Shown: positions 47,528 through 57,244, counted from the stretch's first letter. The stretch: 64,000 nt of DNA from Capsulimonas corticalis (GCF_003574315.2 NZ_AP025739.1:7316001-7380000), one strand, 5' to 3'. A program made the numbers and translations. The notes: a model not told the origin generated them from the letters alone.

Positions 47528-48075
47528 TCGAGATGCCTCCATGAGTGTGTCGTACTAGACAGCGATGATCGCCTTGAAACAAATCAAAAACGATCCAGTT
47601 CCATCTCGTTCTGCTTCCCACGGCTGGACCAGCCATTCAACACCAACACACAAAATTGCAATGCTAGCAATGAACCACGTATGGCAATTCCCATGGCATG
47701 TTGTCTGGTAAAGCGCCGCCGCTGTGAAGCACGCGCCATTATAACAAAATCCGATCAATCCGTCAACAAGAATCTGGACCATATTTACACCATAGTTGTC
47801 GCAGATCCATCTGAATGGAATTATCGTGATGTGATCACCGTTACCATAACAGTCAAGCGAGGCGCCGAATCCACTCTCAAACCCATTGAATCCAGCGATC
47901 GCTCGCGGCGGTCAAGGCCGCTTCCGATGCGCGAAAAAAACGTGAAACAGACCTCTGTCTGCGCCCACTTTGGCTCCGTACAGATCCGTGCCCGAATACT
48001 GGGTGCGTCGTAAATTCATAAAACAGAGGCTGCCTGCTGGCTCAATTCCCGCCCGGATATGGCAGAATAGTAGGC
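47528..48075. other. Long intergenic region with leader of GH18-like gene
   Basis: This 548-base gap has a lower GC content than its surroundings. It contains the minus-strand promoter at 47738-47766, whose transcript would have a leader of about 200 bases, and short A/T-rich stretches. On the plus side only short frames without ribosome sites are seen. No strong hairpin or repeat was found by eye. Confidence 0.6.
47738..47766 (-). promoter_or_regulatory. Sigma-70 promoter of GH18-like gene
   Basis: TTGACG (47766-47761), a 17-base spacer and a perfect TATAAT (47743-47738) on the minus strand, about 200 bases upstream of the GH18-like start. No other gene lies between. Confidence 0.75.
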
Positions 48076-48618
48076 ATGGCTTCCTCTTATTTCTGGCGTA
48101 TTTCTAAATACGACCCCGCAAAGCGCGACGCGGCAGGCCATTTTCTGGGCGACGAGTGGACTCTCTTCACGGAAATCGGTCAGACAATCCATGGACAACT
48201 GCTGACCTATCCCGAATACTACGCCGTCGAAAGCAAATATGTCGAGGCGCTCCTCTCCTTCATCGATGAAGCGAGCGTAAATGCGCTGACCATCTCGGAA
48301 ATGTCCATCCGTTTCCACAGCCTGATCAAATCGGACGATATGTTCCGCGATATCGCTCTCACCCCGAAGGAAATCCACGACGGAGTCCTCGCCGAAGGCG
48401 CCGCGCTCCCACGCAATCTTTGGGCGGACATCATTCGCCTCAATCTGCGCGAAGGTCTGTGGTGCAAGCTGGACGCGCCGGGCGACTTCCAGATTCGATT
48501 CGGCTGGGATTATTATGTGTATGTCGGCGCCCCGACGGCATGCCGGCAATCAGAAGCGCGCGCGGCGGCGCTAGGGCTTTACGCGGAAGCTGGCGTCTTG
48601 CCCGACGCCACGCCATGA
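48076..48618 (+). CDS. Hypothetical cytoplasmic protein
   Basis: The 180-residue product begins MASSYFWRISKYDPAKRDAAGHFLGDEWTLFTEIG and contains 'YYAVESKYVEALLSFIDEASVNALTISEMS' and 'IRFGWDYYVYVGAP'. It has no signal peptide, membrane helix or recognisable catalytic motif. The 'KYDP..RD..G.F..DEWTLFTEIG' start resembles small immunity-like proteins found near polymorphic toxins, but no toxin gene is adjacent. Codon use matches the genome. Function not recognised. Confidence 0.7.
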   Translation: MASSYFWRISKYDPAKRDAAGHFLGDEWTLFTEIGQTIHGQLLTYPEYYAVESKYVEALLSFIDEASVNALTISEMSIRFHSLIKSDDMFRDIALTPKEIHDGVLAEGAALPRNLWADIIRLNLREGLWCKLDAPGDFQIRFGWDYYVYVGAPTACRQSEARAAALGLYAEAGVLPDATP

Positions 48619-48688
48619 TAGCAAAATATAAGTGTCATACGCCTGCCGTCATAGGGGCAGGCGTTCATATGTTCTAAAGGATGTCTCG

Positions 48689-49228
48689 ATGTTAAAGCCG
48701 CTCAGTCAATTGCCAGGAAATGAACTTGTTTGGAAGCGCGTAAAGTTAGGACAATTTGAGTTCAGCGCAGACGGTGACGTCTATATCAATTATAGGATGA
48801 AAGGACTATCGAAATTCTCAGTTCAAGCAGAGCAAGGGGAGTGGACTTTCCAGCAAGGCAATCTTATGGGGACATACTTTGTCGTCAAAGACCGTCAGGG
48901 GAACGTAGTCGCCACGATGCCGTGGGGATCGTTCAAGAAGACGCAGGTTTTGCTGGCGGATGGCCGGATTTTGCGCCTTGGCTACTTCAATGACGCCATG
49001 ATTATTATGAATCCCGAAGGAGACCCCATCGTCCATTCACAGGAAATTAGCGAAGGATTGATGGGAAGCCAGCGGCGCATTACATTAGGAAAGGATGCCC
49101 GGAACTATCCTGAGCTGCCCTTCCTGATTCCGCTTTGCAACTATATGATTAACCGAGCCATGTCGGAACAAGGTCAATATGGACCTCTTGCTGCAATATT
49201 TAAGGCGGGATTTTCCCGATTTGAGTAA
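48689..49228 (+). CDS. Hypothetical LURP-one/scramblase-like beta protein
   Basis: The 179-residue product is beta-rich: 'LGQFEFSADGDVYINYRMKGLSKFSVQAEQGEWTFQQGNLMGTYFVVKDRQGNVVATM' and 'KTQVLLADGRILRLGYFNDAMIIMNPEGDPIVHSQE'. It ends with a hydrophobic helix ('LPFLIPLCNYMINRAM'). The pattern of short strands and a terminal helix recalls the LURP-one/tubby-like fold, but this is a guess. AAAGG lies 8 bases before the ATG at 48689; an upstream frame from 48632 is less likely. Codon use is less GC-biased than that of its neighbours. Confidence 0.7.
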   Translation: MLKPLSQLPGNELVWKRVKLGQFEFSADGDVYINYRMKGLSKFSVQAEQGEWTFQQGNLMGTYFVVKDRQGNVVATMPWGSFKKTQVLLADGRILRLGYFNDAMIIMNPEGDPIVHSQEISEGLMGSQRRITLGKDARNYPELPFLIPLCNYMINRAMSEQGQYGPLAAIFKAGFSRFE

Positions 49229-49300
49229 AGTAAACTCCAAGAGAAACATCCGCAGATCCAACGAGTGGCACCTACAGATGCCTGTCTTAGACCAGATCGC

Positions 49301-49438
49301 TCAATCTACCGTTCGTCCAGTCGAGTTCACCAGCTCAAACAGATCCCCGACGACCTCGTTCGGACGCTCGAGATCCGGATTGCCCTCATCATGCGACAAG
49401 TAGCCGAAGGCGTCGATGCCGGACATGACGCCCTTCAT
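49301..49438 (-). CDS. Possible short protein or gene remnant, 45 residues
   Basis: A minus-strand frame reads MKGVMSGIDAFGYLSHDEGNPD... and ends ...VVGDLFELVNSTGRTVD. AGGAG lies directly before the start at tight spacing. The composition looks protein-like (balanced, acidic) rather than random for this GC content. It follows the secreted lysozyme-like gene by 26 bases on the same strand and could be the tail of a decayed gene. No family is recognised. Confidence 0.35.
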   Translation of the reverse strand: MKGVMSGIDAFGYLSHDEGNPDLERPNEVVGDLFELVNSTGRTVD

Positions 49439-49464
49439 CTTCTCCTAGCCGGAGGCGCCGCCGT

Positions 49465-50775
49465 CTAATGGATGGAATGGGAGGTGAGAGGAACGATCGC
49501 GGGATCGGGATCGGCGGGAATCGCGCCGGCCATGGCGTCCCGTGCGCGGGACTTCGCCGTTTCCCATATGGCGGCGGCGTCGGACAAGCCTTTTTCCTGG
49601 TTTGCGGCCACTGCGGCCTCCGCTGCGGCTTTCGCGTCGGCGGCGGCTTGCTTGGAGGCCAGCGCAGCGTCGCGGATCTCGATGTCCTGAAGATGCTTGG
49701 CCTTGCGCGCGGCGAGGACAACCTGATATTGCGCCTCGAAGGGCGAAAGATCGCCCGGAGCGGCGGTGCGGACGAACAGGGCGCGCGCCTGGATGATGTT
49801 GGCGCGCTGGCGCCAGTTGCCGAAGCGCGAAGTCTGGCAGCGGCGCATCAGAGCGTCGCTGAACGTTCCCGGCGGCCACTGCGACGGGTCGTCGTACTCG
49901 CTCACGCTGTGCGCCGCGCGGGCGGCGTCGGCGACGTATTCCAGGGAATGACGCGGGTTGTTGGTCCAGAGGGCAAAGACCAGCGCCTGATCGTAGGGGT
50001 TATCGCCGGCGAGATCGGCAAGCGTCACGCCGGGGCGCCCTTTTGGACGGAACGGAAGCCCATCGAGACGACGGTGCATCAGCGACTGCACGATGTTGCT
50101 CGCATAATCGACTTCCAGTGACGCGATATCCGGCTGCCTCCCCGCGCGCGCCATCGTCGTCGCCCAGTGCGTCGCGAGCGCCGGGTCGAATTGGGAGACC
50201 TTCGCCGTGCCTCGAAACGCCACGCGGATCTGCTCCGGCGTCGTGGCGGGTTTGCCGTAGACGATCAAATTGTTGGCGTCCACATCCAAACCGTTCGCCA
50301 CAAACGTCTTCTCCCACACCTTCCGCCGATGCGTCGCCAGCAGACGGCGCTTGACGTAGACCAGGGCTTGCGTGAGACTTCCCGAACGCGCCGACCACTG
50401 CATCAATCCCCACGACAGGATTCCCCGATCGTAGAGGTTGACCGAATCGAACCCGCCTTCGAGCGACTGCGTGATGTCCAGCACGAACAGCTCCGGCGTA
50501 TCGACATCGCGCTTCGTGATGCTGCGCGTGCTGTGGACGAACAGTCCTTCCTCCAAGTTCATCTTGCGCAGATAAAGCGCCTGCGCGGGATCCGTATCCG
50601 TCGGCAGATGATACGGCTGGACAAGCACGGGCGACAGATTGATTCCTCCGCCCTCCCACGTATAACGCGGCGGCGGGGGAGGCGCGGCGTGGCTGTGGCG
50701 GCGGCGCCGCGCCTGCGACGGCGCGGCGGCGCACAGCAGCATCACTGTGATCATCAACAACAAACGTGGTTTCAT
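49465..50775 (-). CDS. Secreted lysozyme-like protein with Ala-rich coiled tail
   Basis: The 436-residue protein begins MKPRLLLMITVMLLCAAAPSQA (signal peptide), followed by an Arg/His/Pro-rich stretch. It then has 'FVLDITQSLEGGFDSVNLYDRGILSWGLMQWSARSGSLTQALVYVKRRL', whose 'E-G-G-F-D ... GILSWGLMQW' layout resembles lysozyme-like peptidoglycan hydrolases of phage type, with Glu as the candidate acid. The C-terminal 90 residues form an Ala/Lys-rich coiled coil ('ASKQAAADAKAAAEAAVAANQEKG'). The longer in-frame start at 50946 has no ribosome site. A cell-wall role is inferred. Confidence 0.7.
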   Translation of the reverse strand: MKPRLLLMITVMLLCAAAPSQARRRRHSHAAPPPPPRYTWEGGGINLSPVLVQPYHLPTDTDPAQALYLRKMNLEEGLFVHSTRSITKRDVDTPELFVLDITQSLEGGFDSVNLYDRGILSWGLMQWSARSGSLTQALVYVKRRLLATHRRKVWEKTFVANGLDVDANNLIVYGKPATTPEQIRVAFRGTAKVSQFDPALATHWATTMARAGRQPDIASLEVDYASNIVQSLMHRRLDGLPFRPKGRPGVTLADLAGDNPYDQALVFALWTNNPRHSLEYVADAARAAHSVSEYDDPSQWPPGTFSDALMRRCQTSRFGNWRQRANIIQARALFVRTAAPGDLSPFEAQYQVVLAARKAKHLQDIEIRDAALASKQAAADAKAAAEAAVAANQEKGLSDAAAIWETAKSRARDAMAGAIPADPDPAIVPLTSHSIH

Positions 50776-50937
50776 AAGTTCGATTTTCGGCCTATCCCCT
50801 GTGCATTCGCGCGGCTGGGAAATAGGTCCCGAGGCGATCCCGCAATAGCCCCAATAGATTACCCTCTCCGCGCTTGCTTTAATCCCATGTCTATCAGAAT
50901 TTGCGGCGGCGTTCGCGCCATAAATCGCTCCGCTTGC

Positions 50938-50967
50938 TTGACCCAAAATGCCGTCTTATGGTACACT
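50938..50967 (+). promoter_or_regulatory. Promoter of uvrA
   Basis: TTGACC (50938-50943), an 18-base spacer and TACACT (50962-50967). Transcription would start near 50974, right at the LexA-like box. Confidence 0.65.
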
Positions 50968-50974
50968 CCATGCA

Positions 50975-50986
50975 GAACAGATGTTT
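50975..50986 (+). promoter_or_regulatory. LexA/SOS-box-like site
   Basis: GAACAGATGTTT resembles the Gram-positive-type SOS operator GAAC-N4-GTTC with one mismatch. It overlaps the expected transcription start of uvrA, a classic SOS gene. The evidence is one site only. Confidence 0.5.
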
Positions 50987-50992
50987 TTATCG

Positions 50993-51024
50993 AACGGGCG
51001 CAAACATGTGGCCCGTTTTCTTTT
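50993..51024 (+). terminator. Terminator-like hairpin in uvrA leader
   Basis: AACGGGC (50993-50999) and GCCCGTT (51011-51017) form a 7-bp stem with an 11-base loop, followed by TTCTTTT. It lies between the promoter and the ribosome site of uvrA, so it could attenuate transcription. No other gene in this direction ends here. Confidence 0.55.
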
Positions 51025-51037
51025 GCGTGAGGTGGGC

Positions 51038-53902
51038 ATGGCCGACTGCATTCGGATCCAAGGGGCGCGTCAGAACAATCTGAAGGACGTTTCCCTCGAC
51101 ATTCCTCGGGACAAACTCGTTGTGATCACTGGGCTCTCCGGGTCCGGGAAGTCTTCGCTAGCATTCGATACGATCTACGCCGAAGGACAGCGGCGCTACG
51201 TGGAATCGCTGTCGGCGTACGCCCGGCAATTTTTGGGGCAGATGGACAAACCCGATGTGGACCACATCGAAGGCTTGTCCCCCGCCGTCTCCATCGACCA
51301 GAAATCTACGTCAAAAAATCCAAGATCGACCGTCGGCACCGTCACGGAGATCTACGACTACCTGCGACTCTTGTTCGCGCGCGTCGGCATCCCGCACGAT
51401 CCGATCACCGGCAAGCCGCTGACCAAACAGACCGTCGAGCAGATGGTCGACCGCGCGTTGGAGATCGAAGAAGGCGTGCGCGTTCAGATCATGGCGCCCG
51501 TCATCCGAGGCCGCAAAGGCGAGTACAAGAAAGAAATCGACGAGATCCGCACCGAAGGCTTCAACCGCGTGCGTATCGATGGGACGATTTACGACCTCTC
51601 GACCGACGAAGTCCCGGCGCTGGAGCGCTACAAGCAGCACACCATCGAGATCGTCATCGACCGCCTCGTCATCAAAAAGCAGGGTCTGGAGAAGCGTCTC
51701 GCGGACTCGTTCGAGACGGCGGCGAAGTGGGGCAAAGGGCAAGTGCTGCTCGATGTCATCGGCGGCGAGCCGATTGAGTTCGCCGAGAACTTCGAGGCCA
51801 CGGATTCGACCTTCAACTTTGAAGACATCGAGCCGCGACTCTTCTCGTTCAACTCTCCTTACGGCGCCTGCCCGGAGTGCCATGGCCTGGGCGTCAAGAC
51901 CGAGTTCGACGCGGATTTGATCATCCCGGACTGGACAAAGAGCATCGACGGCGGCGCCATCGCCCCTTATGTCAACGCGACCGGCGGACAAAACGAGTGG
52001 GCGCAGGGGTTGTTTCACGGCGTCGCCGAACGATTCGGCTTCAAAAACGATACGCCGCTTGATACTCTGACCGAAGAACAGCGGCAGGCGCTGCTCTACG
52101 GCGTCACCGGCAGCGTCACCGTCACGTTCAAAAACCGCTGGGGCAAAAACCGCCAGTTCACGTCGGACTATTCCGGCGTCATCGGCATGCTGCAAAAGCG
52201 TCTGAGCGAGACGGAGTCCGACGGCGTCAAGGAATGGCTCGGCCAGTTCCAGTCGGACAAGCCCTGCCCGGCCTGCCGTGGCCGCCGCCTCAAGCCCGAA
52301 GCCCTCGCCGTTCTCATGGGCAAGTGCGATATCAGTGAAATCTGCGCCCTGAGCATCTCTAAAGCGCACGCCTGGTTCACGGACCTCAAGCTGTCCGACC
52401 GGCAGATGATCATCGCGCGTCAGATCGTCAAAGAAATCAACACGCGCCTGGGCTTCCTGCTGAACGTCGGCCTCGGATATTTGACGCTCGACCGCGCGGC
52501 CGCCACCCTCGCCGGCGGCGAGGCGCAGCGCATTCGCCTGGCGTCGCAGATCGGATCGGGCCTGACCGGCGTCCTCTATATCCTGGACGAACCCAGCATC
52601 GGCCTGCACCAGCGCGACAACACCAAGCTGATCGAGACCCTCTTCCATTTGAGATCGCTCGGCAACACCATCATCGTCGTCGAGCACGACGAAGAAACGA
52701 TGATGAGCGCGGACTGGATCATCGACGTCGGCCCCGGCGCCGGCGAGCACGGCGGCCAGATCATCGCGCAGGGCACGCCCAAGCAGATCCTCGCGAACAA
52801 TAAAAGCGTCACTGGCCGGTTCCTATCCGGCAAAGATAAGATCGACATCCCCGCCGAGCGCCGCAAGCCGACGGATAAGATCCTGGAGATCAAGAACGCG
52901 CACGGACACAACTTGCAGAACGTGGATGTCAAGATCCCGCTGGGCTGCTTCGTCTGCGTGACCGGCGTCTCGGGGTCCGGCAAATCGACGCTGATTCAAG
53001 AAACGCTCTTCCCGCGTCTCCAGACGACGATCAACCGCACGCGCCACGTCTGGGAGCCGCACGACGCCGTGCTCGGCATCGAAAACCTGGACAAGATCGT
53101 CGACATCGACCAGTCCCCCATCGGGCGCACGCCGCGCTCGAATCCGGCCACCTACACCGGAGTCTTCGACTTGATCCGAGAACTGTTCGCTAAGACGCCC
53201 GACGCCCGCATGCGCGGTTATAAAGGCGGCCGATTCTCCTTCAACGTCAAGGGCGGCCGCTGCGAGGCGTGCAAAGGCGACGGCATCATCAAGATCGAGA
53301 TGCACTTCCTGCCGGACGTCTATGTCCCCTGCGAAGTCTGCCATGGCAAGCGCTACAACCGCGAAACGCTGGAAGTGAAGTACAAAGGCAAGTCGATCTC
53401 GGACGTACTGGAGATGACCGTCGGCCAGGCCGTCGTCTTCTTCGACGCCGTGCCGACGATCACCCGCAAGCTGCGCACGATCCACGATGTCGGCCTCGAT
53501 TACATCCGCATGGGCCAGCCCGCCACCCAGCTCTCCGGCGGCGAAGCCCAGCGCGTCAAGCTCGCCTCCGAGCTCGCCAAGCGCGCGACCGGCAAGACGA
53601 TGTACATCCTCGACGAACCGACTACCGGCCTGCACTTCGCCGACACCAAAAAGCTGCTGGAAGTCCTCCAGCGCCTCACGGACACCGGCAACACCGTCCT
53701 GGTGATCGAACACAACCTCGACGTCGTCAAAACCGCCGACTGGGTCATCGACATGGGCCCCGAAGGCGGAGACGGCGGCGGTAAAGTCGTCGCCGAAGGA
53801 ACACCCGAAGACGTCGCGCAGGTAGAAGCCTCCCACACCGGCCGCTACCTCAAAAAAGTCCTCGCCGGCGAAAGCCTCGCCCTGGGATACAAACCCGCGT
53901 AA
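51038..53902 (+). CDS. uvrA: Excinuclease ABC subunit A
   Basis: The 954-residue protein is a complete UvrA, the damage-recognising ATPase of nucleotide excision repair that loads UvrB. Visible are Walker A '[34 protein letters not shown]' near residues 32-65, a zinc module starting 'CPECHGLG', and the ABC signature '[19 protein letters not shown]'. The second half has Walker A '[10 protein letters not shown]', the zinc module '[29 protein letters not shown]', '[15 protein letters not shown]' and '[11 protein letters not shown]'. GAGGTGGGC precedes the ATG at 51038. Upstream are a promoter, an SOS-box-like site and an attenuator-like hairpin. Confidence 0.98.
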   Translation: MADCIRIQGARQNNLKDVSLDIPRDKLVVITGLSGSGKSSLAFDTIYAEGQRRYVESLSAYARQFLGQMDKPDVDHIEGLSPAVSIDQKSTSKNPRSTVGTVTEIYDYLRLLFARVGIPHDPITGKPLTKQTVEQMVDRALEIEEGVRVQIMAPVIRGRKGEYKKEIDEIRTEGFNRVRIDGTIYDLSTDEVPALERYKQHTIEIVIDRLVIKKQGLEKRLADSFETAAKWGKGQVLLDVIGGEPIEFAENFEATDSTFNFEDIEPRLFSFNSPYGACPECHGLGVKTEFDADLIIPDWTKSIDGGAIAPYVNATGGQNEWAQGLFHGVAERFGFKNDTPLDTLTEEQRQALLYGVTGSVTVTFKNRWGKNRQFTSDYSGVIGMLQKRLSETESDGVKEWLGQFQSDKPCPACRGRRLKPEALAVLMGKCDISEICALSISKAHAWFTDLKLSDRQMIIARQIVKEINTRLGFLLNVGLGYLTLDRAAATLAGGEAQRIRLASQIGSGLTGVLYILDEPSIGLHQRDNTKLIETLFHLRSLGNTIIVVEHDEETMMSADWIIDVGPGAGEHGGQIIAQGTPKQILANNKSVTGRFLSGKDKIDIPAERRKPTDKILEIKNAHGHNLQNVDVKIPLGCFVCVTGVSGSGKSTLIQETLFPRLQTTINRTRHVWEPHDAVLGIENLDKIVDIDQSPIGRTPRSNPATYTGVFDLIRELFAKTPDARMRGYKGGRFSFNVKGGRCEACKGDGIIKIEMHFLPDVYVPCEVCHGKRYNRETLEVKYKGKSISDVLEMTVGQAVVFFDAVPTITRKLRTIHDVGLDYIRMGQPATQLSGGEAQRVKLASELAKRATGKTMYILDEPTTGLHFADTKKLLEVLQRLTDTGNTVLVIEHNLDVVKTADWVIDMGPEGGDGGGKVVAEGTPEDVAQVEASHTGRYLKKVLAGESLALGYKPA

Positions 53903-53905
53903 TCC

Positions 53906-54859
53906 TCACTCGGTGTTTTCCGGCTCTGAGAAATTATCCGCCGAATCGTCGCCCGAGCGCCATTCGGCGGATTTCCACACCAGATTACATTCCTCACCCG
54001 CGATACAGATCTCCACCGCCGGCATCACCAAAGCCGCCACATTTTGGCAGATTGCCTCCAGAGATAAACTCTTCCGAAGGCTATAAGTCTTCAAAAACGC
54101 CTGCCAGTTTTGTTTCTTCTGCTTGTTGGCATAGAAGCTTTCGGTCAATCCTTGCGGGATCTTTTCTGGGAGCTTTGTGGCGCGACGCGCAAACGTCGCG
54201 CTGAGAGCCAATGTCAGCAAGGCGCCGTCCAATTCACAATTCTGGGCAATTGCCCAGAGATCATAATAGTCCTTCATTCGTCGATTTCCGACTCCAAAGA
54301 GCACCATTGCCTGAAACTTCTCCGCAACAATCGTCTCCAGCGGATAAACTCGTACTTCTGGCTGCGGATACCCCAATAGCGAGGGATATTTGACGCGGAT
54401 GGCTCTTGGCGTTACAGCTTCTCCAAAAGCAATATCTACGGCAAAGTTGACGCTGGCGGCTCCCAGTCTAGCCGGTACAGACACGCCAAAACCCGGGTAA
54501 GGGCGATCCGCTCCGGCCTCCGTGACAGCAATTCCCTCAATATCAAATCTTAGGCCGTCATCAAGCAAAATCTCGCAGACCTCGGTGATCATCTGCTTAA
54601 CCGCGCCAGTATCGAAATATCCGAACATCAGAAAATCGATGTCTTTCGTGGTTCGAATAGACGTATTGAGGTAGATTTCCAAAAGCATCGCGCCTTTGAG
54701 GATGAAGATATCTTGATACTTCGAGATACTAAGACGATAGAGAAATCGCTCCATCGCGTAGCGCACCATCAGTCGCTGGAAATCCTGGTATTCCCGAGAT
54801 GATTTCCGTATGGATGTCAGCTGTAACTTTATCTCGTCCGCGCGATTGATTTCTGTCAA
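53906..54859 (-). CDS. AbiEii-type nucleotidyltransferase toxin
   Basis: The 317-residue protein has the AbiEii/AbiGii nucleotidyltransferase pattern: 'DIFILKGAMLLEIYLNTSIRTTKDIDFLMFGYFD' (with the metal-binding D-x-D), 'NFAVDIAFGEAVTPRA', 'YPLETIVAEKFQAMVLFGVGNRRMKDYYDLWAIAQN'. In type IV toxin-antitoxin systems such toxins modify tRNA 3' ends and block growth during phage infection. Its start overlaps the antitoxin stop by ATGA. It ends 3 bases from the uvrA stop on the opposite strand. Lower GC and different codon use from uvrA suggest transfer. Confidence 0.93.
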   Translation of the reverse strand: MTEINRADEIKLQLTSIRKSSREYQDFQRLMVRYAMERFLYRLSISKYQDIFILKGAMLLEIYLNTSIRTTKDIDFLMFGYFDTGAVKQMITEVCEILLDDGLRFDIEGIAVTEAGADRPYPGFGVSVPARLGAASVNFAVDIAFGEAVTPRAIRVKYPSLLGYPQPEVRVYPLETIVAEKFQAMVLFGVGNRRMKDYYDLWAIAQNCELDGALLTLALSATFARRATKLPEKIPQGLTESFYANKQKKQNWQAFLKTYSLRKSLSLEAICQNVAALVMPAVEICIAGEECNLVWKSAEWRSGDDSADNFSEPENTE

Positions 54860-55455
54860 CTTAAAGCCTCAATGTACGGCTGCATCACATTCCACACACG
54901 GTTGATCACTGCAAAATCATATAGGTCCGCCGGGGAAAATCGCCGCTTGCTCAGTCCCTCTTTCAGTGCATCAATAGCAATCTCCATACCGACCGAAGAA
55001 CGAAATTTGAAACAATCCGTAACAGTTTTGGCGGCGCTATAGATTTTGACATCCACTCCTTCTAAAACATGGTGTTCGATACCCGCCTCAAATCCTTTGG
55101 CGGTCATGCGCACGATTTGCGTCACCAAGTCTGGAACCTGCGGAGCGAATGAGCCTTCGCGGATCGCCAGCCAGACGACATGGGGCATCGCCGTTGTCAA
55201 TTGATGGAATTGCAGAGCGCTCAGCAGACAAATCACGCAGTCTCGAGAGTACGCGGCGACTTGTACGAGGCTGTGGTTCTCCGTGAAGTCGGCGTCAGGC
55301 ATCCGGTACATGCCGCGCCCGGATTGCGCAATATAGCCCTGAGCCGCTAATTTATTCAGATAGCCGGGAGACACGCCGAGCGGGGCAAAGTCACGCGCCC
55401 TCACAATTCCCTTGTGTCGCAAGGTATTCAAAACGGCGTCGCGTTTTGTATTCAC
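54856..55455 (-). CDS. AbiEi-type antitoxin
   Basis: The 199-residue protein has an N-terminal winged helix ('AVLNTLRHKGIVRARDFAPLGVSPGYLNKLAAQGYIAQSGRGMYRM') and an AbiEi C-terminal domain ('VQVAAYSRDCVICLLSALQFHQLTTAMPHVVWLAI', 'VDVKIYSAAKTVTDCFKFRSSVGMEIAIDAL'). AbiEi antitoxins bind their own promoter and repress the operon. It is coupled to the toxin by a 4-base overlap, the standard order. 'TTTTACCATATTCC' and A/T-rich DNA upstream is the likely promoter-operator. Confidence 0.92.
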   Translation of the reverse strand: MNTKRDAVLNTLRHKGIVRARDFAPLGVSPGYLNKLAAQGYIAQSGRGMYRMPDADFTENHSLVQVAAYSRDCVICLLSALQFHQLTTAMPHVVWLAIREGSFAPQVPDLVTQIVRMTAKGFEAGIEHHVLEGVDVKIYSAAKTVTDCFKFRSSVGMEIAIDALKEGLSKRRFSPADLYDFAVINRVWNVMQPYIEALS

Positions 55456-55662
55456 AAGGGAATTTTACCATATTCCTCAATGCTTACCAATAACTATAGA
55501 GATATTTTTACTAACATGAGTATCTGTCGTCCGATATCCGTGACAACTTCCCCTTCATGGACGGGCTGGAACCTATTATGCGTGGGCGTGCGTAGGAAAA
55601 TGAGTATTCGCAATGCACGTCTTTCTCTATGGATAGGACGCGGATCGGAGCTCATATACGCC

Positions 55663-57090
55663 ATGAACACGGTCGCCCCACAAACGGACAGGGAGCTTGC
55701 GGAACTCTCAGATCAGACCAGCGCCGTTTCGGACGAGACTTCGGTTTCGCAGCCGACGCCGAATCTCGCGCTTCTCGTCTTCAATATTCTCCTTCTGCTG
55801 GGCATCTTTGCCGCCGATATTCGCGCGGACGAGCGCTTTCACGTCAGCGTGCTTTACAATGTTTGTATCGCGCTGACGCTCTGGTCGTGGCGGCCGGCGT
55901 GGACGGTCGCGATTACGTCCGCCAGTATCGTGATGCGGATCATCTCACACCTCGACGATGTCCATAAGCACACCACGGACTTCAACCCGTTCAATTTGTT
56001 TGTCGGCATCTTCGTTCACGCCCTCGCCGGAGTGCTGATCTGGCGGCAGATCGTCGTTCAGCAGCGATTGGAGTCGCACCTGTTGCTTGCCGGGCAATTG
56101 GAGAAAGAAAAGCGACAGCAGGAAGAAGCGCTGCTGGAGGCGGAGCGGCGGACGCGATACAATCTGGAGCATGCTGAGGAGCAGACACGGCGGCATACGG
56201 CGGAGCTCGCCGGGGCGCTGGCGGAGGCCCAGGACGCCATGCGTCAGGCGCAGGAAGCGACGCTGCGCGAGCGCGCCGCGCGTCTGCGCGAGGCCGACGC
56301 GCGCGAGCGTGAGCTGAAAGCGTTTCGGGATCTGGAGCGCGTGAAGAACCTTTCGGTCGCGCTGCACCACGCCGTGCTGCCCGAGGTGCCGAGCGAGATC
56401 GCGGGGGGCCGCATTCATCTGGGAGCCCGCTACGCGCCCGCCGAGCGCGACAGCCATATCGGCGGCGACTTCTACGATGTCATGTCGCTGGGAACCGGCG
56501 ACCGCTACTTCGGCCTTGTGATCGGGGATGTCGCCGGCCACGGCGTCGAGGCGGCGGCGCAGACAGCGCTCGTCACGACGACCCTGCGCGCCTACGCGCT
56601 GGAAGGCGCCGAGTCCCCCGCCGAAGTGATGACCCGCGTGGCGCGCGCGATCGACGCGCAGCTCGACTCCTTCGTCTCGCTCTTCTTCGGCGTGCTGGAT
56701 ATCGAGACGGGCCGTCTTGTCTACTGCAACGCCGGCCACGAGCCCCCGATTATCCTTACCGCCGACGACCCGGGCAAGCCCCTGGCGCTGCAATCCACCG
56801 GCGTGATTTTGGGGATCGGCATTATGGAGTTTGAAGAAAGCCAGTACTTCCTGAGGCCCGGCGACGCCATCCTGATGATGACTGACGGCCTGACGGAAGC
56901 CCGCGCCGAAGGCGGAAACCTGCTCGGCTGGGACGGCGTCGCCGCAATGGCCTCGAATCGCTACCAGCAAACCTTCGACATGCAGATCCTCGCCGACACC
57001 CTCCTGCGCGACGTCCGCGAATACGCCACCCGCGTCCGCCTCACCGACGACGTCGCCCTGCTCATCGCGCGGTTCGCCGAAGTGGACTAA
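55663..57090 (+). CDS. Membrane-bound SpoIIE-type PP2C phosphatase
   Basis: The 475-residue protein has four N-terminal membrane helices (about 35-135: 'LALLVFNILLLLGIFAADI', 'NVCIALTLWSW', 'AWTVAITSASIVMRII', 'LFVGIFVHALAGVLIW'). A long coiled coil (about 145-235) leads to a SpoIIE/RsbU phosphatase domain with 'HIGGDFYDVMSLG', 'LVIGDVAGHGVEAAAQTA', 'FFGVLDIETGRLVYCNAGHEPPII', 'MMTDGLTEARAEGG' and 'LTDDVALLIARF'. It would dephosphorylate an anti-anti-sigma factor to control stress responses. The ATG at 55663 is preferred because an upstream frame crosses the AbiE promoter. No STAS protein gene is nearby. Confidence 0.93.
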   Translation: MNTVAPQTDRELAELSDQTSAVSDETSVSQPTPNLALLVFNILLLLGIFAADIRADERFHVSVLYNVCIALTLWSWRPAWTVAITSASIVMRIISHLDDVHKHTTDFNPFNLFVGIFVHALAGVLIWRQIVVQQRLESHLLLAGQLEKEKRQQEEALLEAERRTRYNLEHAEEQTRRHTAELAGALAEAQDAMRQAQEATLRERAARLREADARERELKAFRDLERVKNLSVALHHAVLPEVPSEIAGGRIHLGARYAPAERDSHIGGDFYDVMSLGTGDRYFGLVIGDVAGHGVEAAAQTALVTTTLRAYALEGAESPAEVMTRVARAIDAQLDSFVSLFFGVLDIETGRLVYCNAGHEPPIILTADDPGKPLALQSTGVILGIGIMEFEESQYFLRPGDAILMMTDGLTEARAEGGNLLGWDGVAAMASNRYQQTFDMQILADTLLRDVREYATRVRLTDDVALLIARFAEVD

Positions 57091-57193
57091 CATCGATCAC
57101 GGCCGAGAACGGTCTCAGCGCCGCCGCTCCCCAGCCTCTTGCCGAGGCTTGATGCGTTCCATCGCGCACAGTAATCCGTTGAAGAAAAATAAA

Positions 57194-57244
57194 GCGGCGC
57201 GCCTCCTCTCTGGAAGGACCAGGGAGAAGACGCGCCGCCGTTTG
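57194..57244. terminator. Bidirectional terminator
   Basis: GCGGCGCG (57194-57201) and CGCGCCGC (57231-57238) pair around a 29-base loop with inner partial pairing. T-rich DNA follows on the plus strand and T's follow on the minus strand (the plus-strand aaaaataaa). It sits between convergent genes. Confidence 0.6.

Noticed and set aside
51311-53836. Long minus-strand frames opposite uvrA
   Set aside because: They are mirror frames of a clearly coding uvrA.
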